Source of the DNA: Pleurotus ostreatus/Saccharomyces cerevisiae fusant
Lineage: Eukaryota > Opisthokonta
DNA length: 64,000 nt
Reading direction: 5' to 3'
Assembly (NCBI GenBank): GCA_024196135.1
Contig: JAMQCK010000071.1
Span: 1-64,000, forward strand
A program made the translations under genes and the position numbers. The notes under the pieces were generated by a model that made no database searches, was not told the origin of the DNA, and saw nothing but the letters and a program-made list of their open reading frames with translations. This document shows, in pieces, positions 24,535 through 36,713 of the stretch; the first letter of the stretch is position 1; each line of letters begins with the position of its first letter.

Positions 24535-25031
24535 TGCGCGCCGTTCGCGGGGTCGTTAGTTTCGGGTCGTCGTGAGAGTAAGAGGCAAGGGCTGGGTGCT
24601 GTGCCCGACCCTCATACGGCGCGTTTTTGGTGATGCAACGATAAGATGAAAATGGGTCCCCACGTGTGATCAGGGTGTCCATTGTTCTATATTTGTTTGG
24701 GGCACGACTACGATGCGCGACATAGGGTAGCATGCCATACAGCAAGCTACTGGTCTAGTCTGTTTTCAGGTTGCTTAGGAGGGCACGAGAGAGCCATGCA
24801 GTGGAATTATTGCAGTCCGCGAACTTCAACATTCCCCGTGATCGGCGAAGGCAAACAACACGTGCGCGGATCAAAGGAAGCCCCTCGCTCTTCCGGACCG
24901 GTCGGCCAGCGCTTGCTCCCAACCACCATCTCGTTCCTCAATTGAAGTCTGAGGCTGAAGCTTCGGTCGGAACGCCTGAGCTCGAAATAAGCCCGTACAA
25001 GTCGTCCTCTGCTCCGCTGGCTACCTTTGAA
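24535..25031. promoter_or_regulatory. Divergent promoter spacer, LPMO-like and PAP1
   Basis: The two genes start 497 bp apart in opposite directions (ATGs at 24534 minus and 25032 plus), so both promoters must lie here. No unambiguous TATA box is seen on either side. Open frames crossing the spacer (24682-24945, 24771-25079) show no domain. Confidence 0.6.
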
Positions 25032-27269
<2,238 letters not shown>

Positions 27270-27720
27270 GGGATAGCGTATGCAGACCACTCGCTTGACC
27301 CATCACGGGCGTTATTTGGAGGTAACGAGGCGGAGGGCGCGGGTGAAGCCCCCTCGCCGGGTGGGATGAGGACAGCTGTACGGGTTCTGCTTATATCGTA
27401 TTTAAAACCCCTGTACCGTATACTCATGTCTAATGCTCAATTGAGATTCTCACTTGAATGTTGGGCGAAGGAACCTTCGGAGCACGCCAGGTTCGAGAGA
27501 CAGACGCCGTCAAGATTGAATTCGTCCAGGTACAAGAACAGACAGACGGGAGCTGGCAATTGTGGATGGGTAATGGTACGTAAGGTATGCTATAAGTGTG
27601 ATGAGATGCGATACGGAAGATTGGGGTTGAATATGGTTTGGGACATCGATGTGACAGTGCAAGGGGAAGGTAGGGGAAGGTAGCTGAGTTTATTCGGGAA
27701 CAAGAGCGCTAGAGGCACGA
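27270..27720. other. Convergent 3' region between PAP1 and MED19
   Basis: PAP1 (plus) and MED19 (minus) end towards each other. The spacer is moderately AT-rich around 27390-27430 (TATTTAAAACCC). An open frame at 27366-27683 has no domain and crosses the expected 3' untranslated regions. No gene is supported. Confidence 0.6.
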
Positions 27721-29261
27721 CTAAGCGTTCGCTCGGGCAGTCTCCCGAGGGACGGCAGCGCCGAGCACCTCAGCAATGGCTGAAGATGTCGGTTGTGTTA
27801 CCTAAATGGAAAGCATAATGATATGGTGATTATCGCACGGTGCGGAGATACCAGTACTCCGTCCTCCCGTACAACTCCACCTTCACAGCTCAGACGCCCT
27901 GCGGTGTTGGCTGCTGGATTGGCGCGCTCGCATCGCGAGCGATCCCTTGCGAATCCTACACGGCAGATTGCGTTCAGCATAAGGGGCCAGAAGAGGAATG
28001 GAAAGGAAACAACAAGAAGCCGACCCAGCGCGAAGCCACAAGACACGCTGACCGAGCCGCCAAGCGCCATATCACCACCAACTCCCCGGCCGCCGTTGGA
28101 TGAGGACACTCGACTCACCAGACGCTGCTTCTTGACCGGTCTGGGCCGCGCGCCGGGGACGCCGGCCCTGCCACTCGCCTTCACAGGGGCGGCGCCACCG
28201 TTCGCTTGCGGCGCCGCATGACCGTTGACAGTCACCGGCGTCGGCGGAGCATCGTCGCGCTCGCGCTTTTGGCCGCGGGGCGGGGCGTTGGCGGCGGGCG
28301 GCTGGGTGGGCGTTCGCCCCCGAGCTTGCGCGTTCGACGGCGCTGGCGTCGCGGCGGACACGGCGCTCCGCAAAGGGGTGCCCGCACGCGGTGTTCCCAC
28401 GCGCGTATTGACAGGCGGCGGCGGCTTCGCCACACTTTGCCGGGACTGCAGGCCAGGGCGAGGCGTCCCGGTATGCTGAGTCGAGGCTGGGGTGGGCACT
28501 TGGGGGGGAGGTGGCGGCTGGGATCCGTGCGCGTGTTGAAGCTTGCGGAGCTGCTTCGCTTTCTTGCGGTCCTCCCGCGCTTGCGCAGACTCTTGGATAA
28601 GGACATGCGCGTTGTACTGATCCTGATATCAGTTGATGTTGTCTCGTAATTATCCTGTTCACGCACTCCTGGGATACCCTGCGGGCTAACACTGAAGGCC
28701 TCCTCGTGCTTCCTGAGGTCGAACGGTCGTATTCTGACTCGTGGTTTCTGGTCTTGCATTATAAGCCGTTCGTAGTAGTCGTCGTGGCCTTTCGTTGAGT
28801 GTTTTCCTGGTGGGACGCGTCAGTAAGGGTGCCATGTCCGACATTTCGGCGACGCACCTGGCAATCCCTTAATCAGATGCCTATAGTTATTCTTCCTTTT
28901 CTTCTCCTCCTTCATTGCCTCGTCGGCGGCCTCCTTCTTTGCGGATTCTGATAAGGAAGTTGCGCCCGCAGAAAGGGGAGGGTTGGGTACGTCTACGTCC
29001 ATCATGTCATCTCTGGCCTTGCCCTTGTTGTCCGAGGCGCCAGCCGAGGGAAGGGGTTGGTCGGGGTTGTTGGGGTCGAGGGGGATCACATATGGGCGGA
29101 CCCATTTGTCGTAGGCAGGGTAAAGCTGGAATCGCGAGAGGAGATCATCCGTGCTACGCAAGTAGACGGGCTGAGGTGGGCGTGGTGGCCACAAGTGCAG
29201 ACGCGGCTCTGGCTGAACTTCGCGCGGGCTGGACGGCCCAGCTTCCGCATTCGCGTACTCC
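27721..29261 (-). CDS. MED19: Mediator complex subunit 19
   Basis: The preferred start is the ATG at 29261 (MEYANAEAGPSSPREVQPEP). Exon 1 carries the fungal Med19 core YLRSTDDLLSRFQLYPAYDK followed by WVRPYVIPLD, then KKRKNNYRHLIKGLPG just before a donor near 28862. The next exon reads KHSTKGHDDYYERLI and RIRPFDLRKHEEAFSVSPQG. A further exon has QESAQAREDRKKAKQLRKLQ and a long Pro/Ala/Arg-rich disordered region ending KKQRL at a GTGAGT donor. A last short exon (VTQPTSSAIAEVLGAA) ends at the TAG 27721-27723. Med19 belongs to the head/middle interface of Mediator and links activators to RNA polymerase II. The core block and the basic lysine patch are the identifying features. An earlier in-frame ATG at 29377 would add a hydrophobic stretch and is less likely. 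Confidence 0.88.
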
Positions 29262-29683
29262 ATTACAGCAAGCTGCTCGACGTGAGCGACGAAGACGGAG
29301 ACGGCCTGGGCGACGCTGATGACGGTCGAAAGCAGGTAACAATACGGTCCCCGGCGCCGAAAGCGATCACGGGACATCCATTTTTGCGTTAGGTCATAGC
29401 TTGATGGCGTGCCTACATGCGCCCATATGTTCGACTTTGCCAGTCACCCGGTTTTAAAACTGGAATATTGAACTCCGGAGTAAGCGTGCTCAAAGGGAAA
29501 GGCGGGACATGCTCAGAAAGAGGCGCAGACACCACACATTTTGAACATAAACCCAGTGACATCGACAAAAACCCTATTGAATCGACTCGGACCTACAATC
29601 CCTAATCGAACGACCAGTCAAAGAAACAAGAGAACCTTCGATATCACTCATTTCGGCTGCAAGAGCCCTTCTGAACCTCCTCT
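29262..29683. other. Spacer between MED19 and a secreted-protein gene
   Basis: Promoter side of the minus-strand MED19 gene and 3' flank of the minus-strand secreted-protein gene. An AT-rich 3' flank occupies about 29520-29680. No further gene is seen. Confidence 0.5.
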
Positions 29684-30236
29684 TCAATAGTTTCCCACCA
29701 GGATCGACCTCGTTCCCGGCGTGTAGCAAAAGCCATTGTCGAGGCGCGTCCCACAGCTATTGTACGAGTTGCAGCTATGGGTGCATCTGTGAAGACGTCA
29801 GAATACAGCCTGAAGACACCAAGATATTCAAACTTACCCCGCACGGTCGCAAAAACCAACATCGTGAGTAGCAGACAGGCAGACCGTATCCGGCGCAGAG
29901 ATGCATGTGGGGCCGCCGTTATACACGTTGCACGCCCCGCCACAAATGTTACCAATGCGCGAGCTGCAGAAGGTCACCATTGTCGACTGCGCAGCGCGGG
30001 TGGTAAGCCCTTCGGGGGCATTGAAGCCCGGGATAGGGTCGCCGATGAAGGTGAGGTTCGCATCAGTGGTCTTCAGCCACCGAAGGAAGTCTTCCTCGCT
30101 AACAACGTTGACCTCAGGCTGCTGCATGATGACAATCAGTCAAGGTAGGCAATGGATATGAGAAAATACCTACGGTCGGGTTAGCAATGGCGACCGTGAG
30201 GAAGACGGTGAGGATGGCGAAGAACTTGAGCTGCAT
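29684..30236 (-). CDS. Small cysteine-rich secreted protein
   Basis: Three exons give 148 residues. Exon 1 (from the ATG at 30236) is a signal peptide, MQLKFFAILTVFLTVAIANP. Exon 2 (about 30126-29840) carries VVSEEDFLRWLKTTDANLTF, a propeptide-like stretch, and then a Cys-rich domain starting STMVTFCSSRIGNICGGACN. Exon 3 reads CTHSCNSYNSCGTRLDNGFC and ends GNY before the TGA at 29684-29686. Ten cysteines follow the signal peptide, allowing five disulphides. The exon junction restores a Gly codon (GG+A). The form is that of the small secreted proteins abundant in wood-decay and mycorrhizal Agaricomycetes. No enzyme motif is seen and the function is unknown. Confidence 0.8.
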
Positions 30237-31369
30237 GGTGGTATGTGTGGTTTGCTGGAAGCTGAGCGACTTGCTGTAAAGCTTTCTGTCTTATATACTG
30301 CTGGTGTCACCGAAGAGGTCGGCTGCAAGACTGCTTTAGAAATAAGCATTCGGAATTGTAGGACGGGAATCAATCATAGGGTACAAAAATCATGACCCTT
30401 CATGCGTCCATAACGCGGAAATGGCGAGGCCAGAACACATGAAGAAGATCGGGGTCTAGCTGTCATGGCAGGAGGGATGGAAAGGCGTACGGCAGGCCTT
30501 TGCCCTTGGCCTCGCCGAGGGGCTGCCGCTTCTCAAGTGCCCTGACGGGCAACCGTGAACTCCTTTAGTGGTGGAGGTCGTCGACAATATTTTAAAGCGA
30601 TGGTGTACAAGGTCGCGTACCTAGAAGTGAGCGGAATTTTCGAGGTCAACGCAATGTATGCTTGTGTGGGCGAGGTCGCTGGCCGCCAGCACCATCCCAC
30701 CGAACGCCACGAATGTTTGCCGGTTGTATGTACCCAATTGCTCGACGCCGTCGGCGCTTCATACTGGTAGGTAATGAATCTTCACATTCACGCTCCTTTC
30801 AGCCACCGACGATCTACACACCTGAGGCATCACGAAGGGCCAGAGTACATCGCAGCCTGCGTTGATTCTGCCCTAGCCATACATTGAACTCGAAGGCGGA
30901 AGCCCCAGATCCCAATCATCGACCACGAGAGCAGCGTGTCATCAACGGAGAAGCATAAGAAGTCAGCGTCTTCGACTTGGTGTATACAAGCTGTATTCTG
31001 CTCCGAGTATGCCTTCTCCCGAGAGGGGCAGCCGACAAACGCGGCGCGAGACGTAGCCTCGGTGGCTTCCAGGGCGTATCCTTGAACCAAGGTCCTATGA
31101 CCATGAACATACGTCCGCCCAACAAATCCTCGTCGAGGGTGGTCGAGATGATGAAAGCTGGTGCAGAGAAACGTGTGGTGGCGGTGCGTGCAGATGGCAC
31201 GGGTAACGACCGTGACTCTCACGTGCCCTTCGTATGTTCGAACCTTCGCGCCGACAATGCCCCATATCTCTCCCATGAACGCAAGTCAGAAGCGTAAGAA
31301 TTAGTTGTCGGGGTGATATCAGTTATACAGAAGTGTTACATTGGCATAGATCGTATCCATCCACATAAT
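30237..31369. other. Intergenic, possibly decayed sequence
   Basis: About 1.1 kb between two minus-strand genes. Open frames on both strands overlap at 30830-31297 (for example plus GVSLNQGPMTMNIRPPNK, minus FVGCPSREKAYSEQ). None has a domain, codon pattern or splice chain that makes it convincing. A poly(T)/TATA-like word (TATATACTGC) near 30292 lies just upstream of the secreted-protein gene. Confidence 0.35.
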
Positions 31370-31728
31370 TTACTTTCCGAGACCAACAGCGTTCTTCGCT
31401 TTGTCAACCAGCGATTCCTGGGTCGGGGGTCAGCGTTGGGCTCGTTAGAAGGCTGCAAAAGAGGCTTACCGAGTTCTCGTTCGAGTTTCCGGACAAAGAG
31501 TCGGTCGCCTTCTGCGTTGTAGACTTCTCCTGGTTCGGCTGGAAGGTCGAGGCAGCAGAGTCGGTCTTGCCCTTAATGGCGTCACCGGCCTGCTCGGTGG
31601 TCGACTTCTGGGAGTCGGGCTGAAGGGAAAGGTCAGTCAGATGGCGACGCTCGACATCTAACGGAGACACGAACCTTGAGCGCGGACTCAGCCTTGTCGG
31701 TGAAGGATTGCCTGCCAGCGTCGGTCAT
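31370..31728 (-). CDS. HSP12/HSP9-type stress protein
   Basis: Three exons give 83 residues: MTDAGRQSFTDKAESALK, then PDSQKSTTEQAGDAIKGKTD followed by SAASTFQPNQEKSTTQKATD and SLSGNSNENS, then ESLVDKAKNAVGLGK before the TAA at 31370-31372. The N-terminal MTDAGRQSFTDKAE block is the family signature of the Hsp12/Hsp9/Wh11 proteins. These are small, highly charged, intrinsically unfolded proteins that bind membranes and accumulate in heat, osmotic and stationary-phase stress. Length and composition fit. Both introns have GT-AG ends. Strong stress induction is expected from the family, but no stress element was identified upstream. Confidence 0.93.
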
Positions 31729-32552
31729 GATTGAACCTGTGGATCGATCAGCTCGAATCCTCGTCAAACCACGGGCCTCAACATACAAGAAAGTGGTTGG
31801 TGAGTGTGGAAGTTGTGTTGGGTGGGGTAGATGAGGACTTGAAGAGGAACAGAGCGCATCCTTATATACAGCGCGAAAGCACTGCTGAGGATAAAGACGA
31901 TCATCGATGGCGTCTCAGTGACGGTCTTCATGACGCTTTCGCATGGGCCAGTACCGTCCGGGTCCTGTTGAACTCCCGTAACAACGGCATAGAACCTCAT
32001 ACGGGTGTCCTGCGAGTCATCTCATGAGGTCCGCGCCGCGCGTCTGCGGCTTTAGGGGCGTCATCGTGACCAGCGCTCCAGCACGACTCCAGAGGCCAGG
32101 AACGGTGGCCGTAACAGCGGACGGCTCATCTCAGACCATTCATTCATTCCTCGCCATTGCAGAGGAGTTAGACGCGAGGTCTCATGCAAACTTGAGGCGC
32201 AAGACCCGGATCCATACAGCATCGGTGTCCAAAGGTGTCCATAACAGCGCAGGAAGCTCGTACAGAGACAATCAAAGAAGTGGTCTAAAACCAGGTATCA
32301 ACGCAATTTAGATACGCATACGATAGGAGAACAGCAGACGCACACAATATAGAAGAGTACAGCCCTTGTTTAGCAGGGCATCCAAGAAAGATCGAGGGTA
32401 TACAAGTTCGCAAAGCGTCGAGGTCGTAAAATCGTCATCCGTTCATGTCGTTATCATCCGCTAGTAGCTGCACGATGTCATCGCCAAGGAGAGCGCCCAT
32501 GCGAGAGCGCTCCCCCCGAGATGACCGCCCGCGCAACGTCCTGAGTCCATTC
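31729..32552. other. HSP12 promoter and IMD-gene 3' flank
   Basis: About 0.8 kb. The right part (32436-32552) keeps an open minus frame after the TAA of the IMD gene (ending DDIVQLLADDNDMNG, TGA near 32436), which may be displaced C-terminal coding sequence. The left part is the HSP12 promoter, with a TATATA-containing word at about 31860-31868. Otherwise no gene is seen. Confidence 0.45.
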
Positions 32553-35390
32553 TTACCTCCTCGCCAGATTGGTGTAGCTCCTATTCCCCGGGACGTCATA
32601 GCTCCTCCGCTCTCCGAGCACCCCATCCTCCGCCACCGCGCCCAGCTCCCCGCGCTTTCCGAGACCCTGCCCGCCCGCCGGCTTCCCGCCATCGAGCAGC
32701 TTCGTGAGGCTCTGGCTGCTTGAGCTGCGCCCGACAACGGGCATGCTCAGCCGCCGGATCCACCCCTTGGGCTTCTCCGGGCGGATGGTGTTCCCGATGG
32801 GCGCGCGGTGCGCGGCAGGGATGCTGGGGAAGGGCTGCTGGCCGTAGTCGGCCGTGCTGGACAAGGGGCGCGGGTAGTCCGTCGGCGTACGCGGGGAGTC
32901 GGTGGGGGAGTGTGGGTAGCCGCGAGCGTACTCGTTCGGCGGCTGCGAGTAGGGGCGACCGGCCTTATAGTCCTCGCTGCTGCGCGGCCGATACTCTTCG
33001 CGACCACTCGGCGGTGCCAGCTGCGTCGTGCTATACGATGACATGGGTCGATTCGGTTGGGTATATGGACTCGGCGGAGAGGGATAGTTCCCCTGCGAGG
33101 CTGCATACGGGCTCGCCGTCGACGCCCGTCGTGGCCGAGGCGCTACACCCGCCCATCCCTCCCGGTCGTCGTACCCATCACGTTGCTGGGTGGGCCGCTC
33201 CCGCTGCGAGTTGACGAGCTCCTCGCGCTCGCGCTCCAGCGCACGCGCCTTGGCCTCGATCTCACGCTCCCGCTGCGCCAGCCGTTGCTCCTTCTCCCGT
33301 ATGTCCGGCTCCTGCTGCTGAGCCGGTGGCTCCGTAGATGGACGAGACGAGCTCGTTGACTGAACATAGTCCTTGCGCGCGTCCTCGATCGTCGTAGGCA
33401 CCGAGCGCGGAGGTGATCGCAGGGCATCAGCTCCGAATTGGGGGCTGGGCTTCTCCGAAGTGGGTGTTCGGAATGCAGCCTCGGCGGCGCGCGCTTGTAT
33501 AGCGATGTCGAAGGGCTGCGAAGGTAGTGGCCTCGACGATGTTGGAGATGCAGCTCGAGGGGAACGGGGCGTCGCTGGCTCGTCAGCGCCCTTATAGCGC
33601 GACGCCAAGTCGGCGACCTTCGTCTGTATCTTGATGGGCTCCTTCGGCGGCGGGGACGTGTTTCCAGCCTGTAAGGTGATAAGCATCGCCAGTATAGCAG
33701 GTCTGAGAGACGAAAGCTGACCTTCAACGAATACCTATGGCGCATGGCGGCGACTACACTGCTAGTGCTTCCCGACGTATCCTGGCGTTCGAGCGCGGGC
33801 ATTGGTTTGCCGCCAGATGAGCTGGGCGACTTGGCGCGGAGTACGCCATTCTCGTCAACGCTGTCAGAGCGACGTTGGCGCTCTGCCTCGCTCCCTTGAT
33901 GGGTGCTGGCAGTGGGAGTGGGCAGTGATCCTTGGCCTCGGTCCTGTGCCGCAAGCGCGGGGTCGCGGTTTGCGTTGGAAGCTGCCTGAGTTCTGGAAGG
34001 CGTGTCTGAGTCGCGGAGCTGTTCGGGGGCAACTCGCGGAGACGATGGAGCCTGACCGGCACTGGTCTGCCTCTGCACTTCTCCCGCGGACACTTGCCCC
34101 ACAGGAGGCTCTTCAGTAGATGGCGATGTTAAGGGAGACTCCGTAAAGCGGGCTCGCGGGAACGATACATGGGAACCGTTGCTCGACTGCGAGGTCGAAG
34201 GCTGCTGTTGCCGTAAGGGAGGAAGATGTGTTGGCGGTGACGGGAATGCGGATAGTGACCGAACAGAGCCGGTGTTTGGATCATACAGAGGTCGCGGGGG
34301 CTCGTACGCTGAGGGTGGAGCTGCTGAAGAACGCTGTCGATCGTAAGAGGAAGGCGCGGCGGCGGGAGGTCGTGGTGACCGCTGGGGTGATTGCGATATC
34401 GGTGCAGTAGGTTGGGAAACTTCGCGCTCAGCGGGTGGAAGACTTTGGGGAGGTTGTTGCTGGGGAGTGACGGGTCCTTCCTGCACGCGCTGGGGTGGGA
34501 GATTGTTCATTTGGGTGACAGACTGGACCTTCTCCTCGTCAATGTCAGGCAGATCGCTAGGTATAGGACCCGTCCATCCGCCTTCGCAGTACGCGCGCCA
34601 TTCAGACAGCTTGCCGATGTGTGGGGAGAATCGTCGTACGCTCTCGCAAGACTTCATCCATTCCGCGTCGGCTACTCGAGCGATGCATGCTGCTACGCTG
34701 TACGTAGTCGTGGTGTGCTTCTGGGTAACAAGAAGAGCGTGATCGCTGAAGCCTTGTGAGCGGGTGAGGACGCCGATGAGCATGAAACGCACTATTTCTC
34801 CTGCGAGACTTCTGGACCCAGCGCGGTGATCAGCTGCATATAGCGCGCATGCTCCTCCCCTGCGTATTGTGCGTTCTTCTTCACAGACTTCTCGTACGCC
34901 TGACCAGCCTGCTTTATCCTTGTATTTGCCGCGACTATCCGCTCATCATGAGCTTTCTCTTCCTTCTGCAAAGCATCGTCAGATGGTGAAGGGGATATGA
35001 AGCATGACACGCACAGCCAATCGCTTGAACCACTTCTTGACCTCCGCGCTGATCCCGTCGTACTCCTTGTCGGCGATCTTCGCGTACTTCGTGTCGATGT
35101 CTGCTAGCGCTTCAAACAATGCAGCGCTGCAGTTCAACGCGTTGCCTGTGGCTGGTCAGTCAAGGAAGGGCTTGATACGCGATGCACGCACTGGCTAGCT
35201 CCCCCGTCGCTTTCTGACCTGCAGTCTCCTTGAGTGCCTTTGCCAGCTTCTTCTGCAGCATCACCACGGCGCCCGCAGCTTCGCAGTAATCATTGAGGAG
35301 ATTGAGGAGCGTCTCGAGGGACTTGCAAGATTTGTGGACGTCACTCCGCTCAGATAGAACGGGTTGGGAGGAGGATGAGGGAGACGCCAT
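32553..35390 (-). CDS. IMD/Ivy1-like membrane-curvature protein
   Basis: The start is the ATG at 35390 (MASPSSSSQPVLSERSDVHK). The N-terminal 230 residues form an all-helical I-BAR-like bundle assembled from several exons: LETLLNLLNDYCEAAGAVVM, LQKKLAKALKETAGQKATGE, KYAKIADKEYDGISAEVKKW, then QEEKAHDERIVAANTRIKQ. The cytoplasmic remainder is a long Pro/Ser/Gln-rich disordered region (about 600 residues) with a Glu/Arg coiled coil (REKEQRLAQREREIEAKARA) and a basic C-terminal patch (KPKGWIRRLSMPVVGRSSSS). This layout matches fungal Ivy1-like/IMD proteins, which bind phosphoinositide-rich vacuole or plasma membranes and Rab GTPases. The frame ends at a TAA (NLARR, 32553-32555), but an overlapping frame continues to a natural-looking acidic end near 32436, so the true C-terminus is uncertain. 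Confidence 0.78.
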
Positions 35391-35869
35391 GGAGGGAGGA
35401 AGGGGACTATCCCCGAGCCCGCCAGTGACGTCGAGCAGCTACTGAACACCGGATGGTGCGGGTGAACGCCCAAATTGGGCAGTGTCGCGATGCCGTGTCA
35501 TTGGCAATGAGTCATGGCGGAAGCGTGATATCAGCATGATTCCCACGTGCCTCGTCGTTGACGTCCCAGAGGTGGCCACTTCGGGCTAGTCGACACGACA
35601 AAATCCTTCTGGATCTCCCTTGGAGTATTTGATGGGCTCAAGCCGATCACTTGCGCAACACCCAAACCATCATCGACGGCTTGTATCGTAATAAGCGGTA
35701 CCCCGACAGTCGTATAGCGCCACTCCTAGCCCTTATGACACCTCAAAGTATCACTATGGGGCCACCAATAACGGCTCCAAAGCTCGATGAAGCTCGGTCG
35801 CTCATGCTCAAATTGTGATGCGGGCGTGATAGTCCGCGTTCGGACTTAACGTAGCGATATCTAAGTAGG
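35391..35869. other. IMD-gene promoter region
   Basis: Upstream flank of the IMD/Ivy1-like gene. A short open frame (35261-35473 minus) overlaps the start and is a shadow. No gene is supported and no TATA box stands out. Confidence 0.5.
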
Positions 35870-36375
35870 GTAGTAGGGCAGCAGGCCCCGGGCTGCGCCA
35901 GGGTATCGTCGCTGGCCGTGAGGCAGCGCCGGATACGCCAGTCGCAGTCCCGGGGCAGCGCGATATAGTAGTAGTGTTGACGATCAGCGGGCGGCTGCCT
36001 CAGCGCGTAGCGCAGGGCTGCCATGGCCGCTAGACTGACCGCTTAGGGATCGGCGGGCAGCGGCCTCAGCGCGTAGCGCGAGGTCGCTCTCGCCGCAGAC
36101 CGATCGCCTGAGAGCTCTGGGTCAGCGGGCAGCGGCCTCAGCGCATAGCGCAGGGCCGCCAGAGCCGCGAACTGACCCTCCCGCAAGAGCGGGCGCCTAA
36201 GAGCAGCCGAAGGGCTAGCGTAGCCCGCGGCTGAGTGTTGCATGAGCCCTCGCCTGCGGAGAGTCCGCGGCGAGGGCGGTCGGGCGACTGAGCCCTAGCC
36301 TGCGGTCTCCCGCGGCGAGGGCAGAACAAGATCCAGCGCCTTAGCCAGCGGGTGACCGCGGCTAAGGCGTACGTA
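35870..36375. repeat. GC-rich tract of tandem and inverted repeats
   Basis: Three imperfect direct repeats of 66-72 bp start at about 35982, 36048 and 36120. Each begins GATC(A/G)GCGGGC or GGTCAGCGGGC and shares the core CCTCAGCGC(G/A)TAGCGC. To the right lie two related blocks (about 36245 and 36289) of the form GAGCCCT(C/A)GCCTGCGG...CGCGGCGAGGGC. Both can fold, pairing CCCTCGCC with GGCGAGGG. A further hairpin pairs CGCCTTAGCC with GGCTAAGGCG around 36338-36370. The tract is far richer in G+C than its flanks and is not coding in any consistent frame. It may be a structured repeat family copy or the end of a non-autonomous transposon. Confidence 0.65.
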
Positions 36376-36632
36376 GGGGCATCGAATCCAAGAAACCGAG
36401 ATGACGATTAGAAGTAAGTAAGTATTTGTACATGTTGCGCATCTAGTCTATTGGCGGGTTCCGGCCCGTATGTCCGACTATAGGTCCCTGTGTGTCCATC
36501 CGTATCACACAAATCGGGCAGTAGAAGACTTGGAGACGAAAGCACGATACCTTTGAAGCAGAAGACCAGTCACCTGGTCCGCTCAATCCAAACTAATCCC
36601 CGCGTACTTAAAAATAATGGGACAGAGATCAC

Positions 36633-36640
36633 TATATAAG
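36633..36640 (+). promoter_or_regulatory. TATA box of the metacaspase-like gene
   Basis: TATATAAG lies 74-81 bp upstream of the ATG at 36714, a normal spacing for a fungal TATA promoter. A short untranslated leader follows. It supports the chosen start and suggests an inducible, tightly controlled gene. Confidence 0.7.
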
Positions 36641-36713
36641 TGGAGAGCGCGAGCCAGGCAGCGCATCAAAGCACTCACTCTTGCAAGCAACGCATCCCAC
36701 CCGAAGTCACCCC

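Noticed and set aside
33143..34792. 549-codon minus frame as a separate gene
   Set aside because: Its first part is the IMD-gene exon; past an intron near 33700 it reads out-of-frame Arg-rich text, so it is not a separate product.
35870..36375. Helitron end or CRISPR-like array
   Set aside because: Repeat spacing and sequence are irregular, no CTRR terminus or spacer pattern is evident, and no Rep/helicase is nearby.
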